Shown here piece by piece: positions 10,258 to 22,403 of a DNA stretch of 64,000 nucleotides. The translations under genes and the position numbers were made by a program. How positions within the stretch are numbered: the stretch's first letter is position 1; each line of letters starts with the position of its first letter. This stretch comes from Acorus gramineus (Eukaryota; Streptophyta; Magnoliopsida; Acorales; Acoraceae), in contig CM060856.1 in NCBI GenBank assembly GCA_030737835.1, positions 6,163,892 to 6,227,891 on the forward strand, written 5' to 3'. The notes beneath the pieces are model-generated. The model had not been told where the DNA came from. It ran no database searches and saw only the letters and a program-made list of their open reading frames with translations.

Positions 10258-13200
10258 AAGTCATACCTACTCAGAAGTGTCCTTATGATATTTTGAATCC
10301 AGACCAAAGCTTACGGACTCCATATGTGATAGCCCATATTCGTCTTGCCTTGACACGTGTCGCCATTTAACATAGTGTAAATTTTTACCTCCGCGGTGTT
10401 AAAAATACGAAAAAAATTCTTTTTAAATAAAGATTTTGTCTTCTGATGTATATAAATCGTCATTTATAAAAGTTTTTTTACATTTTAACACATTATATGA
10501 TTTTTTTGATATATTATATTTTTAAATAGGATTTAGTCAATTATCTATCAATAAAAATTTAAATCAATAAATTATTTTGATTTACATGTACGTTTTAAAT
10601 AGAGCACATGGATTTCGTAAAAAAAATAATTGGTTCCGTGGATTTAACCTGGAATTTTCCCTTTATTTTTTCAGAGAAAAAGTGGGGTCCACGTCAGTAT
10701 TTGTTTTTTGTGATGGGGCCCACGTCAGTAGTTGGTCGTTTCTAGGGTTACGTGAGACTGTGTCAGGGGCGAGATCGTTTTGGTTTACACGTATAGGCTA
10801 TTGATTATTTTTTATTAGATCTTTTACCCACTTAGGATCCTTTTATGTGACTTTTGGTATCTTCACATGATTAAATTATGTGTTGATGCTTGAGAATTTT
10901 TAGGTTCTAAGCGAGTCAACGTGAGATGATAAAAGTGGTTTTGGGACTTTATTTCGTGTGCTTTTATTGGGGATTACTGAACATGTTTTTTTTTTTTAAT
11001 TTAAAACTATTTTTTGCACAATTTTTTTTATTTATGAACTGATATTGCTAGATCCTCGCGCATATAGAAGCAAGTTTGAATGATTAATCAATGTAAAATA
11101 AGACATTAAAAAGGTATTAAAACTCATTTTCCAATTAATTCATCAGTCTTAACGTACGTTGATCTTTATTCTTAGTATGTAGTTCTTAAAATTTTTAAAT
11201 AAAAATATTAATATAAACCATAATTAAAATCTTTTGAATATAAATTTAGAATGATATTAGGACGTTTAAACAACAAATTAAACATAGCGATGGTGCGATT
11301 ATAGAAGTTGAGAGATTATATTTGCTGGCATCTTCTAAATATAGTAGAAAAAATTGCATTGAATATTTTAAGTTTAAGTTAAGCAATATAATACATGAAT
11401 GATTTTTCAGAACACATTCTTCGATACACGTATTCACTTTAAACAGACTCCGCATCTCTGTGTGCTCTCGCTCCTTGTTTTCCCATTGTTGTTGTGACTG
11501 AACTCACAAAGTCTCAACTTCACTATATATATATAACCAAACCCTAACTTTTGCAAACCCTTCGTCCATGAAAAATAAAACAAAAAGCAACGTCGTCCGT
11601 TGCTTGAATCCGTCTTTGACAAATATGTACAAGTTTTGCATATTATATATGACATCAAATCACATCTTCGTGATTATACAGTATATAAAACCTAATAATG
11701 AAAGGCAAAATAAAATCAGTACTACTACCCACAGAAAATATATCAGAAAATGATGGAGTAGTAGACATGTTGAATTTATTGTTTGTTGTAAAACCTCTCT
11801 TTCATGTCGGTGGTGTAAAACAAGATATTCCACAGAGGTTTTTCCTTTTTAAAAAAAACACAAACAATGATGATGATGATGGCAATGGGATACCAAAAAC
11901 AGATGCAGCAGTAGTGTATTGCATGTGTCTCAGCAACATCTAGTGATTTTTTTTTTTGTGTGTATTCAGAAATGGCATCAACAATTATTGGAGGGGTTTT
12001 GAAGCCACTTTCATATATATATATACGTGCAAGAAAAAAACAATGACCAATCTGAGTGTTTGTGCCACAAATTGGATTGTCACCTTCCCAAGGCCAGCTG
12101 CTTGATGTTACTCCTCTGAGGTTGGGTGGCAGGGCCGCAGGGGGCACTTTTTGGCTTGTGGTGTAACAACTTTTAGGTCCCATGCCAGTTTCAAACAATG
12201 TAGATCCCGAAAACGAGGTATGAGGAATGGTATAATAGTGGCATAAAACTGAAATGATATTGTATTATCATTGGACAGCAAAGATGTAAGGGATATCTAT
12301 GGTATCACAATATCATTTTTGGTGAAAAAGAATAAAGGTTACTTAACAAATAACAAGTCAAAATGAAAGGTTGATTACAACTTATAACATTATTATAACT
12401 TAATGGTAGATTAAAGGAACACACTTATATAAAGTATTAGAAGAAGCAGATGATCATATGATGCTATTAAATTCTAATACATAGCTTCTAATAAAATTAA
12501 ACATAATTAAAATATACGAAATAATAATGCTATTGGTAATAGTATTATTAAGAATTAAACAGAATAATATTAGTAATTATTGATTATTGTTGTTGTTGTT
12601 ACTACACATTTCCTTATAGGTAAAATTAATTTTTTTGAAAAATTACATAGATTATTATTCCAAAGATTAAATCGAAAGATAAAAGTAGATTATTATATAA
12701 CAAGAATAACTTATTAGTTTTCAAAGAAAAAAGAGATTAATTCCATCCATATTAATTACAATACCCTACATTGTAATTAATATTGATGAAATTCTTAAAT
12801 TATTTTTCACTTTATCTAAAAATCAAGATCACTGTGGACGTTTGGAAACAAGTTTGTTTTAAGTAAAATTCCTAAAAAAAGCAGAATCCCTCATAATTGT
12901 CCAAATCGATTTCAAACCATGCCTAAACGCTAACTTTCATTTTAAAATGTAAGACTTGTAGTTTAGTCCTGATCAAAGACCAATCAATAACTATTTTTTG
13001 TTAATTCAAGGAAGTCAGGGCCAAAAATGTTAATTTTAAAGGTTATTTTTAAATTTTATCATTTTTTCCACTTTCTTGTATATATCACACATGTTCATCA
13101 TCTACAAATTTTCAAATAGAAAAAAAAAGGCCAACCCTTTCTTTCTTTTGCATATCAGTTATGATCAGACATCCGTGAGACATGGCTCTTGATTAAACGA

Positions 13201-15909
13201 GATTCTTGTCTTAACAATGTCCATCATTGTAAATAAAATTAAAAAGAAAAAGAAAAAAGGACAATGTCCATCACACAAGCTTTTCCAAAGTCTGTATCCT
13301 CCTTTTCCATTCTTTATTAAATTTGAAGCATGGACCACTTGTGAACCGAACACAGTTTCTTCTCTACATTAAATAACTATCGGTCATCGGTGCTATGGTT
13401 AATATTATATAATTATATAAATTAATTAAACATGTCTCATGGTACAAAATCTATTCCAATTTCGGATTACTTGACAACAAAGACATGGTTGATAGAACAA
13501 ACATGGATTTTTATGTTTAAGAAATAAATAGTCAAACATGGATCTCTCACATTCCAACAAATACAAATTTCGAGGAAACATCTCAGTTTATTGTAAAAAA
13601 AAATTAAACTATATATAAGGAGCGGGAAACGATAAAAATATTATATATGCAAGGGGCATGTAATTATGTGCTCACCCACTCTCTATGTATTATTGTTAGA
13701 TGGTAGTAGCACCTTGTACTGCAATTTATGGGAAGTATATTTGTGAGATAGCAAAAGGTGACATATACACTCTTAACCCCTACTTCAGATCTACAAGTTA
13801 ATCATTTTGAAGTTTTTAAAGCTATCCATGCGCATCTTGTCCATGTTTTTTTTTTAATTATATACCAACTAATGAAGTATGTTCCTTTATAAAAATTGAT
13901 CAATTACATAATCATATGAATTGAATGCATAGAATAAATATATAACTACATTACACATTTCAGTTTCAATATTAAATAAGACTACAGAATTTTTGGTACA
14001 ATGGGGGGAAGGTGGGATCTTGTCCATGAAACTAGCACATCAATTACACATACCAACCAAATGACAATATACATTATTTTTATTAAGAAAAATATTTCCG
14101 TTTATGATATGTGCATTATTTCAAAATAAATAAATATGTGTGCCTGATGTAGCCTGAACGTGCCACCACGGGAAGTCTTCCTGTGACCTGGCCTTTGCAC
14201 ACATACAAGCATACTCAATTATAATAATGATAACTATATTTCTCATTATATATTTTAATCTCCCTCTGCATGCGCCAACCTCAAAAAATGATAAAGACAT
14301 CCTTAATTAAAAAAATTGTTTTACACTGTTTTTGTTGCTGTATTGCCCCAAACTCACTATTTATGCAGATGTTCCTCTAAAAAAATACTGGTTATATTAA
14401 ATATTTGCAGGTCTATCATGTACTAATTAAACTTATTATAGACTATAGAGGGGCAAGATAATTAACAATATTGCTTGGTGGAATTAGTATCCACGCATGC
14501 ATGCATGCTGACTCAATGTTTTTAGACATCAACTGTTAACTAATAAAACACAAAAAGTACAAAAAAATTTAAAAATATTTTCACAACTCCAAATTTAGAA
14601 TGGTATTCTTCTATGACCATACGTAATTAATCTAAGCCACTATTTGAATATAATAATAGATGCAGAATACGATGAAACAGGGTTGGATAAAATCTAAAAT
14701 TTATTTGTTTGTAAGAAATAAGGGTGTATGTCTGTCTAAAGAATAAGTATAAATATTGGTATTCCAGGTCCTTTCCTAGAATTTTGTTATTCCACTCATT
14801 CTGCATTCCACAAGTATAAAAATAATTTACATATCAAATCATCTATTATTACCTTTTATAATGAGGATGTTAGGTATTACATGCTCAATCATATTTTCAT
14901 CTTCCATAAATAATTTTTCACCATTTATCTAAAATAATTTGAATCCTTGTTTGGTGTTTGAATTGCAGAATACGTCCAAATGCTAGGCTAAATGTGATTT
15001 TGAAAGAGTAGTTGTCATTTTTATTATCGGTGGGAGTCAAAGATTTTTTAATTAACTTTAGAGCGTTGTTACACCCAGTCTTTTTTATAGCTTCAAATGC
15101 AGTCTCATATGTGTCGTTAGCCATTCAACAAGATAAAAACCTCTTTACATATACCTCAATAATTTTTTTAATTATATTTCTTAAATAAGAATTCGTTCAA
15201 TGTAAAATAAAATAATATATATTTTTCATAAAATAAAACCATATATATTTTTAAACTATGTTTACTATTTTAAGAAAACAATAATAATGATTTATGAAGA
15301 TTCTTGATCGGTGCGCATACGGCGGCTCTCGTGTTTTGATTGGGACATTCAGGGAGATGGTTGATTTTTTTAATAATCTGAATTTCTTTTTGTTTTCAGT
15401 TGAATATGTTATTTGATATTTTTTAATTTTTCATTCGCCCGTATTTTATTTTATTTTATTTTTTTATCATCTGAATTAACATAATTACATTCCTTTAAAC
15501 AGTTGATCAAACACATTTATTTCGAAGAAGTCACCCAATGTAATCTAGTTACATTCATTTGGACAGTTTTTGTTTTTTAAAAGCCAAATACATTATTAAA
15601 GCACGTATAATCATTTGTAAGTATTTGAATCAATTTAGTTACATTCAAATACATTTGGTTTTGAATTCAAATACATTTGTATTTGAAAAAATTAATATAG
15701 GGTTGTATCAGTAACTGAAAAAATTTATATACTCATCTATATTTGTATCTGAAATTTTTTAGATACATTTGTAGCTGAACAAACTAATATATGGCTGTAT
15801 CTTAATCAATATTTGTATCTTGTATAAAAAAACAAATATATTCATCTATATTTGTTGTTGTATTTAAAAAAAGGTAGAGGTCGAAAGAGGTGGAGGCTTG
15901 AAGAGGGAT
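10258..15909. other. Long intergenic stretch, no gene recognised
   Basis: Mostly AT-rich single-copy-looking DNA. Small items seen: a near-repeat of GTCCACGTCAGTA/GCCCACGTCAGTA at 10687-10730; a TATA-like run on the plus strand at 11522-11537; a GC-richer patch at 12060-12200; and a perfect GCATGCATGCATGC palindrome at about 14494 holding overlapping RY motifs. Open frames here are short and unrecognised. Confidence 0.4.
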
Positions 15910-16348
15910 TAGGGCTGCAACTTGGTCGGGTTGAACCCGAACCCGACGGGTTGAACCTGATTCTTACATGGATTAGGTTGACCAAATCGGGTTCGGGTTG
16001 ACTCACAAATCGAGTTGGGTTCGGGTTGGCCTCACTCACAACCCGACCCAACCCGAACCCATAAACTAATAGTTAAAAAAAATCATGACCGTTCATTCTG
16101 TAGCTTCTAATCTGGGTAGTCCAAATTTAGGTAAACCTAACTAATCTTACGGGTTGGGTCGGGTTGATTTATTTAATTTGCACATCATGTTAAAAAATCG
16201 GGTTGGGTTGGGTTGGGTTATTTAATTACAGGTTGGGTTCGGATTAGTCCAATTCGGGTTGGGTCGAGTTAGGGTTGAGTAGTTTGGAATTCGGGTTGGG
16301 TTCAGGTTAGGGTCAACCAAAACCCAACCCGTCTGAGTTACAGCACTA
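15910..16348. mobile_element. hAT-like non-autonomous repeat built of GGGTT(C)GGGTT motifs
   Basis: The left end TAGGGCTGCAACTTGG and right end (opposite strand) TAGTGCTGTAACTCAG are imperfect inverted repeats of the hAT type. The interior is degenerate GGGTTGGGTT/AACCCGAACCC in both orientations, so the element could fold on itself. The flanking 8-mers (AGAGGGAT, TCGGAGAT) match poorly, so the insertion is probably old. It has no coding frame. Confidence 0.5.
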
Positions 16349-16766
16349 TCGGAGATGAAGCTGCCAACCAAAATGAATTTTTGAACTAGCGGATGACATG
16401 GGAAGGTAAAAAAGAATTTTTTTTAAAGATTGAGTGTTGTATTGGGAGGTGGTTATATATTACCGATTAATAAGGAATTTTTTTTCTTAAGATTGAAAAA
16501 CTAAAATAAAAAAAAATGGATAACATGTATTTGCCATTTTTTACTTTTTAAAAAATCAAGCAAAGAATTCATAAGGTAATGACACTTATTGATGTTTCTC
16601 AATAAAACCTAAACTTTGGTCTCTTAAAAAAAATTTAAAACACACGGGACATGCCCGCGGAACTATCCACATGATTGATGCGTGTGCGTGTCGTGTCCAA
16701 CTACACACCACAATTGTCCAATCACATTCGTTTCTCCACATGTTTCAATCCCAATCTAAAATTAAA

Positions 16767-17044
16767 GGGTTTTTTTTATTTTTAAATCCTTACAAACTAT
16801 AGAATTTAGTGATCGATCTCTCATTTTTTCGTATTTTAGTTTTAGTCCCAGATTTAAAGGATATGTTCTTTTTTTAATCCCTCCAAGGGATTAAAAAGAA
16901 AACCAAATAATTTAAGAATAAGTCTATTCCAGGGACTAAAAATGAACATATTCTTTAAATCTGGAGATTAAAACTAAAATATGGAAAAGTGAAGAATTGA
17001 TCAATGAATCCCATAGTTTATGGGGACTTAAAAGTAAACAACCC
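16767..17044. repeat. Foldback (hairpin) MITE
   Basis: The left half (16767-16880) and right half (16925-17044) are inverted copies. ATTTTAGTTTTAGTCCCAGA and TTTAAAGGATATGTTC on the left pair with right-hand matches around 16940-16990, and AACTATAGAATT pairs with the region of 17010-17020. The centre is near 16905. It carries GGGACTAAAA motifs shared with the larger foldback at 37723-38850. Confidence 0.65.
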
Positions 17045-19853
17045 ATAAAAAAACTTTCACATAAATCACCATCAACTCGGTGTTAATTATAACAGCCCGG
17101 GTTTGCAAGAAAGAAAAAAATAAAAAATCTTAATTAAAAAGTTCTAATTTTGAGTAGAAAAATACGTATTTCTATAAAATACCGAAAGTGAAAATTTCTA
17201 ATTATTTTATTCAAAAGTATTCTTTTTCAACCCGTTTTTGAAACGCAGTCTATAAAACGGTATTACAACGGGAGCCACCTCGGATCCACGACAGCCAAAC
17301 CTCTCCGTCGTTTCCTAGGAGGCAAAAATAATAATAATAATAAAAAAGAATCGACGGTGGATTGGGGGTCCCTCCACGGTCGATCGAGGGTCCCAAGCGA
17401 CACCACGCAAAAAGGCCAAAAAAACAGAGAAATCATTGATGCGACGACGACGTGTGACCGATAAAAAGCGGGGGCGGTGGAAGACTTGAGAAATAAAGGC
17501 TGAGGCGGCAGTGACGACTTCGCCTCCTCTTGACTTGGAGCTGACGAGGACGACCACAACACCCATCTCTTACTTTTCTTTTTTTTTTTCTTTTGTTTTT
17601 TATAAAGTGAAATGATAGAGTCCCCTTTCCAAGAAAGAAAAGATGGGATGCACTTCATCAGTTTCTTCTCACGTGTTTATTTTTGGGTCAGGTATAACAC
17701 AAGTTAAATAATTTGATTTTATTATTTTAAAATATAAAATTTAAATAAATTTTAAAAATGGAATGGATAGAAATTTAATTGATACTAATTTTAATTTAAA
17801 AATATGAGTAAATATCATAATCATAATACTTTAATAAGATTATATGGCCATGATCGCGTTGGACAATTTCATTTTTAATTTCGGTTTACATGTATTTTAA
17901 TATTTTTAAAAATTATATACCTCGTCTAATGAGATGCATGCTTTTATAAATAAAAAAAATGAAATATATGGTTTAATGATTGCATGAATGTATTTATAAA
18001 AAGTGTGAATAACTTATATCGATGCATTTACCTTGTTAATGTGAATACGTGTTTCAGTAATTTTCTATCGATGTACATTTTATATTGTGTAACAACACTA
18101 ATTTTTTTTAAAAAAAAAATCTTATTTTTGGTGACCTATATCAATCATTTTTTTAATCCAAAAGGTGCACAATTTTTTAAAAAATTCATGGCCAAACTAA
18201 TTAAATTTTGGATTTTTTAGTTTCCACGCCGGTTATTAAAAAATCCAATGTTTAGTTTCTACCCCCTTCTAAATAAATAAATTATTTAAAAACTCCTCCA
18301 AATACACATTATTATTTTAAGACCCTTCAAATATATATTATCTTCTTAAGAATCACACATTATATTCGTGTGGAGGATGAGTAATCTTTTGGATGGTTTG
18401 TTTTGTATTTCAAGAAATTTAGTAGACACCTCTTCTACTTGATATCGTCTCAAAGGGATGTAAAGTAGGCCATGTGTTTTTGTGGCATGCTTTTTTGTAT
18501 TTCTCTAATTTGGTCATTCTCTTCCTTAATATTAATTAAGACTCAATGCCTACCATTATCTTAAAAAAAAAAATCACACATGTTTAATCTATTGTAGAAA
18601 TTATTCATGCTAATTTCATATCAATCATTTTTTAATTGTTTTTATAACAGGAGATATAACTAAATTTTTGACAAAGACAGCTACAATTTGTAGGGGTTTT
18701 AAAATAATAATAATATATTTTTGGAAAGGTAATATTAAGCCTAGGGGTACAAAATAAATAAACTAAAATGATTGGATTTTTAAATAAAATGTAATAACTT
18801 TATAAGTGATTGATAATCAACTCAACTTTTAAAAGGATTTTTTTTATATAATATGCATGCTTTCATGGGCTAAATAACCCTTAAATTTAATATGCTCCAT
18901 GTGAGATGAATGTGTTCCAAACATCATTTTTTAAGAGGCCTGCATGATTGAAAATTTCTTGTGCCTTGGTTGACAAGTAACAAAAGATATGATCAAATGT
19001 GATTGGCTGTAGAGAAGATTCCTTGCACTCGAGAATCACTGAGCGGGTAGGTGTATCAAATGACCAAGTCTAGCTTTTATATTATTTTAATTTATTTATG
19101 TAATTCATTGTAAGAGCATTCTTATTAAAAGTGATACCCTTATGGCACATAGAAATTTCTAGATTGTCACATAAAAATAAAAGACAGTATATATCTTTAT
19201 CACATAAAAAGGATTTTAGGTAATCTCACACAGATTTACACAAAACCAGTAACACATTTTTCTTTGATTTTAACATTTACAAAAGCAGCACATGATTATG
19301 GTTGGTCACAAGTGTTTATTCCAATGATCAATTGAAAACATACTTTTTATGAAAAATTGCAAATTAAAGCACCCAAGACAAGAACACTGAAAAAGACCAC
19401 GGATTCTCCATGTCAATGTCGTGTGCCTTCAGCGCAAACACTATTACATTAACACAAGAAAACAATTCAACTTTACCCAATCATAAATTAAAAAAGAAAT
19501 CAAGTGAGTCATGCATGACCAAACAATGGTTGAACAGGCCAAAAAGAAAGGAGAAAAGAGAAAGGCTGACAAAAACAAATTAAAATCCAGTGACAAGGGA
19601 TGGGGACCGTACAGCATCTTCTGAGGGTATGACTCAAAAATAGAAAGAAAGAAAGAAATAAAGGTTTCTTCTTTTTCTTTTTTTTTTACTGGGACTCTTT
19701 AACAATCATTCACTAACTAGAAGTCACTCTGTACTGCAATTGCTACTGCTCAAACACTGACCCACATTGGTGTACCCTTTTTGGGGAGTTGAGTTTGGTT
19801 GGTTTCGAGGGTGCTCTCTTCAATGTATCTCACTCCGTGGACCATACACTGAG
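17045..19853. other. Intergenic, possible LTR scrap at 17090-17650
   Basis: TATAACAGCCCGGGTTTGC at about 17089 resembles the start of many plant Ty3/Gypsy LTRs. It is followed by a GC-richer block (17265-17560) with a GGTCCC.CCACGGTCGA patch, which is unusual for the surroundings. No matching end or target duplication was found. The rest is AT-rich and featureless to my reading. Confidence 0.3.
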
Positions 19854-20231
19854 ATCCCGTTTGAAACGGGAATAACTTCCTGGGTAACTTGATATAAAAG
19901 AAAATAATTGTTTTTAAGTGTTTAGAAACACATAATAATAAGTGATCAAAATATGTTAAAATAAATTAATATAGAGTGGTATATAGATTTCAATCGACCC
20001 GTAAAATTAAAGTTGTCATGAGTTATTCCGTTTAAAGAATATGTCGGTCACATTGTCAAATTAACTGTCATCACCTCTTATAAATCATCGGTCAAATCAA
20101 CTATCATTATTTTTTTTCACCTTTTATAAATCCTTATGCATACTTTATTCACATTTTACCCAAACAACAAAACATTTATTCTTATGTTTACCAACGAGAA
20201 TAATTCAAAACACAATCAAACACAGTTTATT
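19854..20231 (-). mobile_element. MITE, family A copy 1 (inverted)
   Basis: Read on the minus strand, it matches 38853-39290 closely. Shared blocks include TTATAAGAGGTGATGACAGT, a run through AATAATGATAGTTGATTTGAC, and CATATTCTTT followed by GGAATAAC. The ends carry CCCGTTTG and CCAAACGGG-type inverted repeats. It abuts the next repeat at 20232 with no spacer. Confidence 0.6.
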
Positions 20232-20545
20232 CCCGTTTGGGAAGTGGAATTGCCTTATTTAGCCCTGATAGTTATGCTGAGATAGATAACAGTGTTTAGT
20301 AGAATAAGTCTATCTGTGTTCGGTTGTATTTTGAGTTATTCTTATTAGGAAACGTAAAATACAGAAACGTAAATGATTGATAAGGAAAGAATAAAAAGTT
20401 ATTATTTTCAACATGCCAACTTTACCCCTAGAATGTAAGTTTCTATTTGGTGCTATTGATAAATATTAATCAATCCATGATGTGTTTGACTAAATCTAGA
20501 CCGTCCGTTTATGTAATAATTTATGGTGGGCTTTTACATATAAAC
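20232..20545 (+). repeat. Copy of the PIF/Harbinger element's terminal region (family B)
   Basis: This segment aligns with 39342-39690, the 3' outer end of the large Harbinger element. Both start CGTTTGGGAAGTG.AATTGCC, continue with a GATAGTTAT block and AGAATAA.TCTATC-like text, and end with ATTTATGGTGGGC-type text. Only this end is present here. It could be a solo end, a truncated copy or a MITE whose other end has decayed. Confidence 0.6.
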
Positions 20546-22403
20546 AAAATTTACTATTTAAACAAATCAAATATATATTATTAATTATTTAAATAATTGT
20601 TCAGATTACATTCATTACTCTACATTTACATTTTTCGGCACAAAAATGAAAGAAAAAAAATCAAGACAATAAAAAACTACCACCCACGCAAATCAAATCC
20701 ACATAAAAATGAAAAAAAAAGCATAGAATGAGCGCGCTCTCTCTCTCTCTCTCTTTCACTCATTCACGCACTGTGACTCCGTCTTCAAGCCCCCCTATTT
20801 TCCATTTAGGTTGCTGTCGGTCTTGGCCCCTCTTTTTTTATAGAAATGATAGTTCATTCATAACTAGTAAAACGAGTTACAAATGGACCGAATTGGGGGA
20901 AATTAGAATACTAATAAACAAAACATAAGTAGAAAGCAATGAACAAACTAACTAAGGATTGAAACATAGAGTCTTTAGGAGGTGCGCGAGCCAGGGTGCA
21001 ACTCCGCCGGCCCCTCTTGGCCCCCACATCTTCGACGACCCCCCCCCCCCCCCCGCCCCTCCTTCTCGTCTGGTGATCAATCCCAGCCACGATGCTCGAG
21101 TACTTGTCGGGATGATCAATCCCGCCGTCGAGCATTGCGAGTACCTGCTCAGTCACCCGTTGAATTCCAACACTGATCTTGTAAGAGAAGAAGAGACCTC
21201 CGATAAAAAAAACCTCCTGCGATCATCTCGGCGATCAATCCAACGGCATAATCTACAATTTTTAAATCAAGTCATTAAATTAATTATCATAATTTATTTC
21301 AAAAATCTCATAGAATATACTATAGGATCAAATAATCATGGCCTAATCAATGAAATCCTAATAATATATATCTATATATATATGGCCTTATCAGGATATG
21401 ATTAATAGAATAAATTCTGGGAAACTTCTATAAAAAGAGAGTATGTTCTCTTTAAGAAGATATGCACTATTCTTTTTTAACAAAGCTATTTTCAACCACC
21501 ATTATTGATTTAAGTGTCGGAGAGTCTTTCGCATGTCTCCACCTTCCTGTGTTCTCGATATTCAAGAAGTGCTCGCTGACGAACGACGACCAAGCGAGGC
21601 GAAGGAGAGCGGGAGAGGACAGATCCGACTATCCGAATTCGGTAAGCCAAATTCTGCCCCTCCACTAATCTAGAATTTATAAGATTAAAAAAAAGTGAAG
21701 ACATAAAGATAGGATTAAAGGAAAGTGTCATTTTAGATGACTGAAACATTAATATTTTTAAAATCTCACGTTTCACACATTTTTACGTTGAAAATGCAAA
21801 AAGATAGATTTTTTTAAAAATTGAAGGTGGAATTGTGTGTTCGGTTTTTTTTCATTTTGACAAAAGCAAAATCCAAACAGGGTCTAAATTTGAATAACGG
21901 AAAGAAAATCATAAATGTTTAAAATTTGAAAAAACAAAAAAAGATTAAGTTCCACAAAAAAAATTTAGACTATTATTATTTCAATGAATATAGTACCGAA
22001 TGTCTACCGTTTCCTATATATAAAAAAAAAAGTTCCACTACATGAAAATGCCAAAATGTTTTTGGCCGATCTCCTCTTCAACCAAAAATAAAAGAGTGCC
22101 TGACACAATCCTATTTTTAACCATACTTATTTGACAAAGATGTATACATTTATATCAAACAAAGGAGAATGCTGAGAGTGCTGACTGCTGACTCAAAATG
22201 ATGTTTCATATGTTTTTCTTTTTAATCATTTGAAATTTTAATTTCAGAATCTCCTTTTTATAAAATAAAAAAATTAAAATACTTTGCAATCCAATAGCGG
22301 AACATTATTATTCAGGTGCTTTGAAACAAAAACATTACATCACAAAACCATGTGAAAGAAAACAGAACACAGGCAATCTCACCTGATTCTACAATGAAGG
22401 GTA
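20546..22403. other. Intergenic with an LTR-like fragment (about 20950-21660)
   Basis: From about 21430 the text TATAAAAAGAGAGTATG is followed by TTGATTTAAGTGTCGGAGAG and CTCCACCTTCCTGTG, a pattern common in the R/U5 part of plant Ty3/Gypsy and TRIM LTRs. Upstream is a GC-rich block with a run of 16 C at 21039-21054. No LTR pair, primer-binding site or target duplication was found. Around 20738-20752 is a short (CT)n run. Confidence 0.35.

Noticed and set aside
11588..11604. GCAACG...CGTTGC hairpin as a microRNA precursor
   Set aside because: The stem is only 6 bp; no longer foldback of microRNA length was found around it.
11776..12198. 140-codon minus-strand open frame with a GC-richer start
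   Set aside because: The second half is translated simple repeat (poly-Ile, Lys). The first half has no motif I recognise and no supporting splice sites, so it is not called a gene.
17263..17658. 131-codon minus-strand open frame in a GC-richer patch
   Set aside because: It contains homopolymeric Lys and Leu/Phe runs from simple repeats and has no recognisable motif. An overlapping frame is equally open.
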